Origin: GCA-2689995 sp964529325
Lineage (GTDB): Bacteria; Fidelibacterota; Marinisomatia; SCGC-AAA003-L08; GCA-2689995
Assembly: GCA_964529325.1 (NCBI GenBank)
Contig: CAZGWH010000055.1
Location: 1 to 15,597, forward strand
DNA length: 15,597 nucleotides
Direction of reading: 5' to 3'
Both the position numbers and the translations under genes were made by a program. The notes below the pieces were generated by a model, which worked only from the letters and a program-made list of their open reading frames with translations, did no database searches and was not told the DNA's origin. Shown here in pieces: positions 1-7,397 of the stretch. Positions within the stretch are counted from its first letter, which is position 1, and every line of letters begins with the position of its first letter.

Positions 1-5
1 AACTT

Positions 6-33
6 CCCGATAAACGCTATTGTGTTTATTGGG
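6..33. repeat. Inverted repeat (10-8-10) upstream of recombinase gene
   Basis: The arms CCCGATAAAC (6-15) and GTTTATTGGG (24-33) are complementary at 9 of 10 positions plus one G-T pair, around the 8-nt centre GCTATTGT. It lies 43 bp before the recombinase start codon. It could be the stem of a terminator for a gene off the left edge (there is a T-rich stretch at 45-51 but no immediate T run), or a two-arm binding site for a tyrosine recombinase, whose core sites have this geometry. It is too short, as seen, for a full integron attC site. The structure is seen directly; the role is open. Confidence 0.5.
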
Positions 34-75
34 TTATATGTATTAATTTTTAATAGTGTATTAACGGAAATATTC

Positions 76-912
76 ATGTTAAAAGATGTACTCATTAATA
101 ATTATTTACAAAAACTAAATATACAGAATTATAGTAAACAAACAATTAGTTCTTATATTTCTGCACTCAATAAATTTATTGAGTATATTCAACACAATAA
201 AACTAAAAAAATTGATGAAACCGTAATACAAAACTATTTGAATTATTGTAAAATTGAAAAATGCTATTCATTGTCCTCAATGAAGCAAATTTATTCGGCA
301 ATAAAATTTCTTTACCAAAAAGTTTTATTAAAAGAATTTCCTTCATCACTAAAATTTTCATTCAGACCAGAAGAAAAACTGCCCATTGTATTATCGGTTA
401 TTGATATAAAAAATATATTTTTACACACACCAAATTTGAAACATAAAACTATTTTAATGACCATCTATTCGGGTGGATTACGAATTAGTGAATTAATTAA
501 TTTAGAAATTAAAGATATTGATTATATTCGCAAAACAATAGTTATCCGTGGTGCGAAAGGAAAAAAAGATAGAATGATAATGTTATCCTCAAAACTAACT
601 CCAATTTTAAAAACCTATATTAAAAATTATTCACCTCAAGTTTTTCTATTTGAAAATCCTAAGGGAGGAAAATATAGTACAACTTCAATCCGTTCATTTT
701 ATAAAAGGTCATTAGAAAAAGCAAAAATTAAAACTCCTGCAACTATTCATACATTAAGACATAGCTTTGCAACACATTTATTAGAACAAGGTACTGATAT
801 TAGATATATTCAAAAATTATTAGGCCATAAAAAACTTGAAACAACTCAAATTTATACTCATATTACAAAACTAGCATTTAATAATTTAATTAGTCCACTG
901 GACAAAATTTAA
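76..912 (+). CDS. Tyrosine recombinase/integrase, XerC/D type
   Basis: This is a site-specific DNA recombinase of 278 aa, about the usual length for simple XerC/D-like proteins. An N-terminal SAM-like DNA-binding domain (about 1-90) is followed by the catalytic domain. The catalytic set is complete: R136 in GGLRISEL, K161/K163 in GAKGKKDR, H225 and R228 in HTLRHS, H251 in LGHKK, and the nucleophile Y260 in QIYTHI. The frame is open from a GTG at 22, but that GTG lies inside the inverted repeat at 6-33. The ATG at 76 is preferred because GGAA stands 8 bp before it and the protein then begins like the family. It lacks the extra helix insertion between the K and HxxR motifs that marks integron integrases, so it is not IntI. 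It could be a chromosome-dimer-resolution Xer or a mobile-element integrase; the sequence does not decide. The next gene starts 12 bp downstream, suggesting cotranscription. Confidence 0.9.
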   Translation: MLKDVLINNYLQKLNIQNYSKQTISSYISALNKFIEYIQHNKTKKIDETVIQNYLNYCKIEKCYSLSSMKQIYSAIKFLYQKVLLKEFPSSLKFSFRPEEKLPIVLSVIDIKNIFLHTPNLKHKTILMTIYSGGLRISELINLEIKDIDYIRKTIVIRGAKGKKDRMIMLSSKLTPILKTYIKNYSPQVFLFENPKGGKYSTTSIRSFYKRSLEKAKIKTPATIHTLRHSFATHLLEQGTDIRYIQKLLGHKKLETTQIYTHITKLAFNNLISPLDKI

Positions 913-924
913 AGGAAAACTCTC

Positions 925-1575
925 ATGGCATATTTAATATTAGATATTGAAACCATACCACGGCCACCAATTGATGATACTGTGGAAGAAGTTATTTCAC
1001 AAAAAACACAGGCACGGATTGAGCGAACTGGTGATGACCCTCAAAATGCAGAATCATTAATCCGATCAACCTCACCATTTTTTGGCCAAGTATTATGTAT
1101 TGGCATGAGATGGCTACAAGATAATGGGCAAACAAAAGATAAAGTTATTTGTGAGGAAAATGAAGAAGCAACATTGAATGCTTTTTTTAATATTATTAAC
1201 CACCCCAGTTCTCGTGGTGTTCGATTTGTTCATTATAATGGTATGGGGTTTGACATTCCATTTTTATTAGTCCGTAGTGCCCATTATGGAATTGAAATTA
1301 ATAATTATAACTTTAAAGATTTACGCCGATTTTCTTACAAAAGCCATATTGATGTAATGATGTACCTTTGTAATTGGAATAGTTATAATTCCGTCAGTAT
1401 GGATATTGCCTGTAGATCATTTGGGATTCAGTCTCCCAAAGAAGGTGAAGTAAAAGGTGATACTGTTGCAAAAGCATTTGAAGAAGGTAATATTGAAGCC
1501 GTAAATGAATATGTAATGAGAGATGTAGAAGCAACACATCAATTATTTAATAAACTTAAACAGTATATTTTATAA
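925..1575 (+). CDS. PolB-like 3'-5' exonuclease (predicted, PF10108-type)
   Basis: This 216-aa protein matches the stand-alone DnaQ-fold exonucleases related to the proofreading domain of family B DNA polymerases. The three exo motifs are present: Exo I with D7 and E9 in LDIET, Exo II with D110 in HYNGMGFDIPFL, and Exo III with Y196 and D200 in YVMRDVEATHQL. These acidic residues would bind two metal ions and remove 3'-terminal nucleotides. No polymerase domain is attached, as is usual in this subfamily. AAAGGA stands about 9 bp before the ATG. It sits 12 bp after the recombinase gene and 7 bp before the dehydrogenase gene. A role in DNA repair or end processing is inferred; the cellular substrate is unknown. 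Confidence 0.88.
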   Translation: MAYLILDIETIPRPPIDDTVEEVISQKTQARIERTGDDPQNAESLIRSTSPFFGQVLCIGMRWLQDNGQTKDKVICEENEEATLNAFFNIINHPSSRGVRFVHYNGMGFDIPFLLVRSAHYGIEINNYNFKDLRRFSYKSHIDVMMYLCNWNSYNSVSMDIACRSFGIQSPKEGEVKGDTVAKAFEEGNIEAVNEYVMRDVEATHQLFNKLKQYIL

Positions 1576-1582
1576 AATCTCA

Positions 1583-2566
1583 ATGAAAATTGGATTACAA
1601 CTTACTCAAAATCAAGAAAAATACTCAAAGTTACTTTCTATACTTAAATCCAAATTAGACCAAAAAAATGAAATCACTTTTATACAGATTGGAAATGATG
1701 ACGATTTAAAAACAAAAATCGATTCATTAGATATTCTTGTAGCTTATAAAATAAATGAAAAAATAATTTCTCATTCATCTAATACATTAAAATGGGTTCA
1801 TTTAGGCTCAGCAGGAATTGAGCAAAGTTTATTTCCTGAAATTTTGAAAAGTAAAACAATTATTACAAATGCAAGTGGAATCCACGCAGGACCAGTTTCT
1901 GAATTTGTAATGGGTATGATTCTATATTTTTCTAAACAGTTTTTAGGTTGTGAGAAATTTAAAGGTAATCAAAAATGGTCTCAATGGGAATTGGCAAGGA
2001 AAACAATTCAATTAAAAAATAAAACAATTGGAATAATAGGATTTGGAGAAATTGGAAAATCCATTGCAAAAAAAGCAAAAGCATTCGATATGAAGGTCAT
2101 TGCGACACGGAGATTACAAAAAAAAGTTGAACATAAAAAAATAGTCGATGAGTTAGTTCCGCTTTCTGAATTAACATATCTTTTAAAAAATAGTGATTAT
2201 ATTGTTATCGCTTGCCCTCTCACACCACTTACGAATGGAATGATTGGCAAGGCTGAATTAGGAAAAATGAAATCGTCTGCATTTATTATTAATATTGCAA
2301 GAGGAGCTATAATTGATGAATCTGCACTTATTTACACACTAAAAGAAAATAAAATTGCAGGTGCAGGGCTAGATGTATTTGAAAATGAACCATTAGATAA
2401 AAATAGTCCAATGTTTGCGTTAGATAATGTATTTTTATCTCCACATATTTCTGGAAATTTCCCTGAATATCAACACGATGTTGTTGTGCAATTTGCTAAA
2501 AATTTAAATCGATACCTTTCAGGAAAAACCCTGAAAAATAGAGTGTGTAAAAAAAGATTATATTAA
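1583..2566 (+). CDS. D-isomer-specific 2-hydroxyacid dehydrogenase
   Basis: This 327-aa protein reduces a 2-keto acid to a D-2-hydroxyacid, or the reverse, with a nicotinamide cofactor. The Rossmann loop is GFGEIG (153-158). The catalytic triad is R240 (in INIARGA), E269 (in DVFENEP) and H288 (in LSPHISG), in the normal order. After the second strand of the Rossmann fold the protein has ATRR (174-177) instead of an acidic residue, which in this family usually means NADP(H) rather than NAD(H). That pattern is typical of glyoxylate/hydroxypyruvate reductase-like members, but the substrate cannot be read from sequence. The gene begins 7 bp after the exonuclease stop with no clear Shine-Dalgarno site, so translation may be coupled. 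Confidence 0.9.
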   Translation: MKIGLQLTQNQEKYSKLLSILKSKLDQKNEITFIQIGNDDDLKTKIDSLDILVAYKINEKIISHSSNTLKWVHLGSAGIEQSLFPEILKSKTIITNASGIHAGPVSEFVMGMILYFSKQFLGCEKFKGNQKWSQWELARKTIQLKNKTIGIIGFGEIGKSIAKKAKAFDMKVIATRRLQKKVEHKKIVDELVPLSELTYLLKNSDYIVIACPLTPLTNGMIGKAELGKMKSSAFIINIARGAIIDESALIYTLKENKIAGAGLDVFENEPLDKNSPMFALDNVFLSPHISGNFPEYQHDVVVQFAKNLNRYLSGKTLKNRVCKKRLY

Positions 2567-2608
2567 TTTATTTCATGTAATAAATTTAGTTATCAATTAA
2601 TTAATAAA

Positions 2609-3229
2609 ATGACTGAAAACAAAACAAAACAAAATTCTTGGGTTTCAGAGTTAAATCAATCTGAAACAGATATAAAACGCAAAGAAAAGTATAATTCATT
2701 TTTTAAATATTTTTCCATAGGAATAGCGAGTATTCTTCTTATTGTAGGTGGTTTATATATTGGAAATTCAAAGTTCAAAACAATTCCTTCAAAAGTTGAA
2801 ATTGCAGAAATAAATGTAGATTCGTCCTATAATGAAAAAATAGAAGTAGAGGAAAAAGTTAAAACAAATAATGAAAAAAAGTCAAAACAAATAATTGAAA
2901 CTAAAAAAGTGAAAGTTGATGAAGAATCAATTAATATTATTGCTCTCAAAGAAATAAAAACTCAAAACTTAAATTCTATTGAAAAGCCTCAAGGGAGAAA
3001 TGGAAAATATATTACCTATTATGATAACGGTAATAAATGGGTTGAATTATTTTTTGTAAATGGATTAAGAGAAGGAACTCAGTACAGCTGGCATAAAAAT
3101 GGAAAAATAAAATCCGAGTTAAATTATGCGAATGGTAAAAAACATGGTTCGCAAAAATGGTGGAAAAAAGATGGGAAAATATTAAATCATAAATTTTATG
3201 AAGAGGGAGAATGGGTTAAAAGCGATTAA
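2609..3229 (+). CDS. Membrane-anchored protein with C-terminal MORN-type repeats
   Basis: This 206-aa protein has a short polar N-terminus (1-30), one hydrophobic segment (about 31-52), a Lys/Glu-rich linker likely to be extended or coiled (about 60-120), and three MORN-type repeats (about 131-206) of the form G-x-x-x-W-x-K-N-G-K-I-K. Such repeats are often auto-annotated as YwqK-type 'toxin-antitoxin' proteins. That label has weak support, and no toxin partner is visible here. It is probably inserted in the inner membrane with the repeats outside, but orientation is not certain. No Shine-Dalgarno site is visible before the ATG. The gene converges on the lipoprotein gene on the other strand with only 4 bp between stop codons. 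Its repeats resemble those of the protein at 6336-7151. Confidence 0.75.
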   Translation: MTENKTKQNSWVSELNQSETDIKRKEKYNSFFKYFSIGIASILLIVGGLYIGNSKFKTIPSKVEIAEINVDSSYNEKIEVEEKVKTNNEKKSKQIIETKKVKVDEESINIIALKEIKTQNLNSIEKPQGRNGKYITYYDNGNKWVELFFVNGLREGTQYSWHKNGKIKSELNYANGKKHGSQKWWKKDGKILNHKFYEEGEWVKSD

Positions 3230-3233
3230 TTTA

Positions 3234-3995
3234 TTATTGACGAGAAAATGAATATTTTTTTGAATTTCCCTCCATTAAGAAATCATACTTAGTATTTATA
3301 TGTAAAATATAATTTTCTCTTGTACCCGACTTAATACGGCTTTTAGGAAAACCTTTATTTAGCATTCTAAACTCTAACTCATAATTCCATAAATAATTTA
3401 CACTATGAAATTCTTCCCATTTTTTTGTACCTACTTTGTCTAACTCAGCAATTGAATAGGCACTACCTTTAAATTCTGCGAGGAATTTTTGCTTACTATT
3501 TTTTGAAGTCACATCCCATTTTCCATGTAAATAATTTTTAAATGGGTTATTTTCTGGTTTCAACCATCTTTTTAAATCTTCATGTAACTCGGCATATTTC
3601 CTTAAAACGCCATTAATTTTATCATCAACTTGTAAAATATCACCAGTATCATCAAAGTAATGAACTTCAGTTAAAATTTCACTATGTCCTAAAATTTTCC
3701 AATGTTGAACAATCATTTTATTTCCGTTTTCAAATGATTGTGTTTCAATTTCTTTATTTATTTCAGGCATGAGGGTATCTCCATCTTCAACATTAATTGT
3801 CATAGATGTATCGCCAAAAGAGGATAAGTAAATAATTTTTGATAAATATCTTTTAGGTGGATTTCCCGCATATACTTCTATTTCTTTTGGAGAACCATCA
3901 GAATAGATGTCAACAATTTTAGATTTTTCAGGCGAGGAGCAATGGGTAAAAAATAATCCAAATATTAGAATTATTATCGAATAAGTAATTTTCAA
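3234..3995 (-). CDS. Predicted lipoprotein of unknown function
   Basis: This 253-aa protein begins with a hydrophobic signal peptide ending FFTHCSSPEKS. C19 would be the lipidated cysteine, although His at -1 is unusual for a lipobox. The first half has tandem YSDG/FENG-type segments that look like distant MORN-type repeats. The second half contains LHGKWDV and FKGSAY stretches that hint at a small beta-barrel fold, with no confident family. The start is TTG, chosen because AAGGAC lies about 6 bp upstream and because the stop of the upstream microprotein overlaps it as TTGA, a normal translational-coupling arrangement. It is the last gene of a three-gene minus-strand operon. Confidence 0.75.
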   Translation of the reverse strand: MKITYSIIILIFGLFFTHCSSPEKSKIVDIYSDGSPKEIEVYAGNPPKRYLSKIIYLSSFGDTSMTINVEDGDTLMPEINKEIETQSFENGNKMIVQHWKILGHSEILTEVHYFDDTGDILQVDDKINGVLRKYAELHEDLKRWLKPENNPFKNYLHGKWDVTSKNSKQKFLAEFKGSAYSIAELDKVGTKKWEEFHSVNYLWNYELEFRMLNKGFPKSRIKSGTRENYILHINTKYDFLMEGNSKKYSFSRQ

Positions 3996-4144
3996 TTATT
4001 GTCCTTTAATTTTTCAATTTCACGATGTAATGTAGTTTTAAAATCATTTTTTTTTGGTTTTATTGTAGAGGTAGTTTCATTCATTAATTTAAAATATAAC
4101 CAAATTCCAAAACCAATAATAGCAATAATAATTAATGAAATCAA
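3992..4144 (-). CDS. Small single-pass membrane protein (50 aa)
   Basis: This short gene lies in what otherwise looks like a gap between the two lipoprotein genes. The product starts MISLIIIAIIGFGIWLYF, a clean hydrophobic segment at about 2-18. A polar linker follows, then a charged amphipathic tail LHREIEKLKDNN. The TTG start overlaps the TGA of the 699-aa gene as TTGA at 4141-4144. Its own TGA overlaps the TTG start of the 253-aa gene as TTGA at 3992-3995. This seamless double overlap on one strand is the main evidence that it is real. The upstream ribosome site is weak (CGGAA), so it may depend on coupled translation. No family is recognised. By analogy with other operon-embedded microproteins it may stabilise or escort a neighbouring envelope protein. 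Confidence 0.7.
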   Translation of the reverse strand: MISLIIIAIIGFGIWLYFKLMNETTSTIKPKKNDFKTTLHREIEKLKDNN

Positions 4145-6240
4145 TTTCCGTCATATCCAACTGTATTGCCATAAGGATCTGTTTTTATAAGAAGAATATC
4201 TTTACCTCCGGAACCATAAGAACTTGTTTCTCCTGTTAAAATAAATCCACCGTCTTCTGAAACTACATTTATGCTATAACCATGTTCGTCCATTAATCCA
4301 TCTTCAAAAATATTTTCAAATTCAATAGCACCATTAGATTCTAAATTTACTTTTATAAACCAAAGATCACCGTTCCCATTTTTAAATGTTGTTCCCAATA
4401 TTAATATTTCATCCGAATTATCATTTAAATAAACCATATCCACGGCATCATCTGAAGAAGTATATCCATAATTATTTCGCCATATTTCATTTCCATCTAA
4501 ATCAACTTTAATAAGGCATATTGGAGACGATGAATTATTTCCTTCTTTTCCTAATATAAAATATCCACCCCCATCATTATCTACAAGGAGTTTACGCGCA
4601 TAATCTTGTCCTCCTGTCCCAGCAAGTGTTTTATTCCACTCTTCTTCACCATCTTCACTTACTTTTATTAACCAAATATCAAATCCTCCAGAACCATAAG
4701 ATCGAGTTTCCCCTAAAAGCAAATAACCTCCAATTGGTATTGGATATAAATCACGACCATATTCAAAATCAGATCCACCAAATCTAAACTCATTTAACAT
4801 ATTTCCAACATGATCTAATTCCATTAACCATAATTCACTTGCCCCATTTTCAAATGACTCAGACCATCCTGTTACGGCTAAATTTCCGTCATTTTTTTCA
4901 ACGATAGAAGTTAATCGATCATTTTCAGCACCGCCATAAGTTTGTTCATTTAAAATATTACCATTTAAATCTGTTATCAATAGCCATCCATCACTTCTGC
5001 CTTCACTAGATGATTCTGTTCTTCCAATCAATGCAATTGTACTATCTTGTAAAATAATTGATTGAACCAAAATATCTCGATCAGCCCCACCAAATGATAA
5101 ATTTTCTAATTCTTTACCTTCGGAATCAACTTTCAAAAATAAACCATCTTCCATGCCCATTCCTGATGATTCAGAATAACCAGAAACAATAAATCCCACT
5201 TCACCTAATGGTAAAACATGATATCCTTCATCATCAGTACCACCACCAAAAGTTTTATAAAATCGTGTAAATGCATTTGCTGACTTTATTGGACCTTCCG
5301 TTTTTTGTTCCCAAATATCAATAACATCTACTCTATAATACCGTGTTTCATTATCGTAAATTCCTACACGAGTATATTCTTGACTCTCAGATGAATTTGA
5401 TGTAAATATCATTTCATCTTCATTCATATTTTCATCATACGACTCATAGAGTTCATATCTTAAAAAATCAGTATCGAATGATTCTTCCCATTGAATAATT
5501 ATACTATTATTATCATATTCAGCTGAAATAACCAAAACCTCATTAGGAAATGGATCTGGTGGTACATATTTTGGAAGCCCCGGTTTTTCAAATCCAAGTG
5601 TATCATAAACAATTACTCGGTAATAATTATCTTCTTGGGTCGCATCAATATTTGTTCTGTAATAAACCGTATCATCTTGGTCAAATGTTTGATAAATATC
5701 AACCTTATCATAATGTAAAATATCAATCCAAGGATATAAATGTTGTAATTTATACTTTTTAAAATCAGTTGCATTTGTTCTTTGCCAAGTAATTTGATAT
5801 ATATTATCAATTAAATTTACTGAAATTATTGGAGATTCTTGTGGATATGAATTTGTATTATCAACATGAATTGTAATTTCATTACTTTTTCCAATATTCC
5901 CATTTTTATCATAGGCTTTTACTTCTAAGTAATAAGTTCCATCATCAATATTTGTTGTATTCCAAAACATTGAATATGATTCTTTTAACTCATTAATAAA
6001 AATAGATGTTGAAGTTGAATCATTATTCACCCAAAGTTGAGCTCGTTCTAAATTACTATTATCTTCAATTAAACATTTAATTTCTACAATTTCATATAGC
6101 ACTTCACCGTGAGTTGGTGAAATTATTTCAACTTCAGGTGCTTCCAAATCTGGCATAATTAACAAACATGAAGTCGCAATTAATGCTAAAATGATAAATA
6201 ATATTTTATTTTTTGAATTTATTTGCATTCTTTTACTCAT
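4141..6240 (-). CDS. Lipoprotein with Ig-like, FN3-like and seven-repeat propeller domains
   Basis: This 699-aa surface or periplasmic protein has a signal peptide ending IATSC, with C25 as the likely lipidated cysteine. An Ig-like domain follows (about 35-128, starting PEVEIISPTHGEV). Two FN3-like beta-sandwich domains follow it (about 135-225 and 235-325, each with an I-x-W core). From about 330 to the C-terminus there are seven repeats of about 52 aa. The pattern is YGG-x-x-x-D, then GGY-x-x-x-G-x-T-x-S-x-G, then D-x-W-L-I-K-x-D-x-x-G. Seven units fit one seven-bladed beta-propeller. No C-terminal type IX secretion signal is seen. Binding of a glycan or protein partner is likely for this architecture but not shown. 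The start could also be the Met at residue 5; neither has a Shine-Dalgarno site. It heads an operon with the microprotein and the 253-aa lipoprotein. Confidence 0.85.
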   Translation of the reverse strand: MSKRMQINSKNKILFIILALIATSCLLIMPDLEAPEVEIISPTHGEVLYEIVEIKCLIEDNSNLERAQLWVNNDSTSTSIFINELKESYSMFWNTTNIDDGTYYLEVKAYDKNGNIGKSNEITIHVDNTNSYPQESPIISVNLIDNIYQITWQRTNATDFKKYKLQHLYPWIDILHYDKVDIYQTFDQDDTVYYRTNIDATQEDNYYRVIVYDTLGFEKPGLPKYVPPDPFPNEVLVISAEYDNNSIIIQWEESFDTDFLRYELYESYDENMNEDEMIFTSNSSESQEYTRVGIYDNETRYYRVDVIDIWEQKTEGPIKSANAFTRFYKTFGGGTDDEGYHVLPLGEVGFIVSGYSESSGMGMEDGLFLKVDSEGKELENLSFGGADRDILVQSIILQDSTIALIGRTESSSEGRSDGWLLITDLNGNILNEQTYGGAENDRLTSIVEKNDGNLAVTGWSESFENGASELWLMELDHVGNMLNEFRFGGSDFEYGRDLYPIPIGGYLLLGETRSYGSGGFDIWLIKVSEDGEEEWNKTLAGTGGQDYARKLLVDNDGGGYFILGKEGNNSSSPICLIKVDLDGNEIWRNNYGYTSSDDAVDMVYLNDNSDEILILGTTFKNGNGDLWFIKVNLESNGAIEFENIFEDGLMDEHGYSINVVSEDGGFILTGETSSYGSGGKDILLIKTDPYGNTVGYDGN

Positions 6241-6335
6241 TTTTTAAAATTTCTATAAAATGAAATATAAAACGAAGCGTTAAATTACGATGTATTTCAT
6301 CTCACATAATCACCTCAATTTAATAATATTTATAT
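6241..6335. promoter_or_regulatory. Divergent promoter region with 8-bp inverted repeat
   Basis: These 95 bp separate two divergent envelope genes, so both promoters should lie here. ATGAAATA (6260-6267) is repeated inverted as TATTTCAT (6293-6300), with 25 bp between. In DNA this AT-rich an 8-bp match can arise by chance. No convincing -35/-10 pair and no Shine-Dalgarno site is visible for either gene. Confidence 0.3.
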
Positions 6336-7151
6336 ATGACCAAAAAGACATTACAGAAAAAAATTATATTTTTATTACTTTTTTTAACAAGTTGTTATAT
6401 TTTTAAGACTGGAGAGTACGAATCCTATTATAAAAATGGGCAAGTTAAGCATACTGGGTTTTATAATTCTGGAAAAAAGGATGGGGTTTTCAGATTATTT
6501 ACAAAAGAAGGTGTATTAATTTCTGAAGAAAAATTTAAAAATGGAAAATTACATGGTAAATCGATATGGTTTACTGAAGATGGTTTTCCGCAAACAATTG
6601 GAAATTATCAAAATGGAATCAAACATGGATCATTTCAATGGTTTGAAAATGGAGTAATCACACAAATTGAAAATTATTCGGAAGGAATTAAAAATGGACA
6701 AATGGCTTGGTATGATAAAAATGGATTTATTAAATCTTTAGGGAATTACAAACAAGGAAATAAAAGTGGACTTTTTGCATGGTATTCGGATTCTACACAA
6801 TCTACAGGACGATTTGCATGGTATTATGATTCTGGGATGATTGAATCAATTGGAATAAAAAAAGAAGGAAAATGGGAAGGGAATTGGAAAGTCTATTGGG
6901 AAAATGGAAACCTGAAAATAACAGGGTCGTTTATGCAAGGCGTAAGAGATGGGCAATGGATTTGGTATTATAAAAATGGAAATTTAGAATCAGAAGAAAA
7001 TTATAACAGAGGATTAGGAAATGGACAAACAATTACCTATCACCGAAATGGCCAAGTAAAAAGTAAAGGAAGATACCGGAATGGTAAAGCCGTTGGGAAT
7101 TGGTTTTGGTGGAATGAATCAGGGGAACGAGTGCGAGAAGAAGAGTTTTAA
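6336..7151 (+). CDS. Lipoprotein made of about ten MORN-type repeats
   Basis: This 271-aa protein opens with a basic stretch and a hydrophobic segment ending FLTSC, a good lipobox with C20 as the anchor. The rest is a run of about ten repeats of 22-24 aa with the pattern G-x-W-x-W-Y-x-K-N-G-x-I-x-S-x-x-x-Y-x-N-G. These form short beta-hairpins that stack into a ribbon. Repeat six is irregular: FAWY-SDS recurs 13 residues later as FAWYYDS, the product of a partial in-frame duplication. The family is commonly labelled YwqK-type antitoxin, but the lipobox argues for an envelope protein. The final unit is short and ends the protein. The gene diverges from the propeller lipoprotein and is followed by a stem-loop. 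Confidence 0.8.
   Translation: MTKKTLQKKIIFLLLFLTSCYIFKTGEYESYYKNGQVKHTGFYNSGKKDGVFRLFTKEGVLISEEKFKNGKLHGKSIWFTEDGFPQTIGNYQNGIKHGSFQWFENGVITQIENYSEGIKNGQMAWYDKNGFIKSLGNYKQGNKSGLFAWYSDSTQSTGRFAWYYDSGMIESIGIKKEGKWEGNWKVYWENGNLKITGSFMQGVRDGQWIWYYKNGNLESEENYNRGLGNGQTITYHRNGQVKSKGRYRNGKAVGNWFWWNESGERVREEEF
6774..6833 (+). repeat. Partial direct repeat inside the MORN-type gene
   Basis: Two 21-bp copies, at 6774-6794 and 6813-6833, match at 19 of 21 positions. Both begin TTTGCATGGTATT and end GATTCT. The offset is 39 bp, so it keeps frame and adds 13 codons. The sequence after each copy is not alike, so only part of a repeat unit was copied or the rest has diverged. Confidence 0.7.
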
Positions 7152-7169
7152 GATTTAGGTAAAAAGAGG

Positions 7170-7193
7170 AGTGCCCCAATAAATTGAGGCACT
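7170..7193. other. Stem-loop after the MORN-type lipoprotein gene
   Basis: AGTGCC (7170-7175) pairs with GGCACT (7188-7193), with an inner CAA/TTG pairing and a small loop. It begins 18 bp after the stop codon at 7151. There is no T run on the plus strand after it, so it may mark a processed 3' end rather than a classic intrinsic terminator. Confidence 0.45.
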
Positions 7194-7397
7194 ATAAAGA
7201 GGTAAGTAATTGAGGTATTTTTCCTATATCCTAACAAATATTAAAACCTTTTAAATAAATATTTTTTGATTTATCTCACGAAATATTAAAATATATTGTA
7301 AAAATATTAAAATATTATTTAGTATATATTGTTGTGTAAATTTAAGTGCTTTATTTAAAGATGATAGATATATTTTAAAGGGCGTTTTAGTCAAAGT

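Noticed and set aside
6..33. Left inverted repeat as a complete attC site
   Set aside because: Even counting the outer AAC and GTT it spans about 40 bp, shorter than known attC sites, and lacks separable R and L boxes.
76..912. The left-edge recombinase as an integron integrase
   Set aside because: It has the full catalytic set but no IntI-specific insertion between the K and HxxR motifs, and its tail is SPLDKI rather than the GPxGVxSPxD form.
2609..3229. YwqK-type antitoxin of a toxin-antitoxin pair
   Set aside because: No toxin-like gene is adjacent in operon order, and the protein is membrane-anchored; the label comes only from the repeat family.
4025..4070. Run of nine A's (minus strand) as a programmed frameshift in the microprotein gene
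   Set aside because: Reading through without any shift gives one continuous 50-codon frame that ends exactly on the next start codon, so no slippage is needed.
3999..4190. Plus-strand open frame of 63 codons
   Set aside because: It lies opposite the microprotein gene and the propeller gene end, and its amino acid pattern is the antisense of hydrophobic codons; it has no ribosome site.
4141..6240. CRISPR-like or tandem DNA repeat from the seven propeller units
   Set aside because: The units repeat at the protein level (about 52 aa) but are well diverged in DNA, and there are no spacers.
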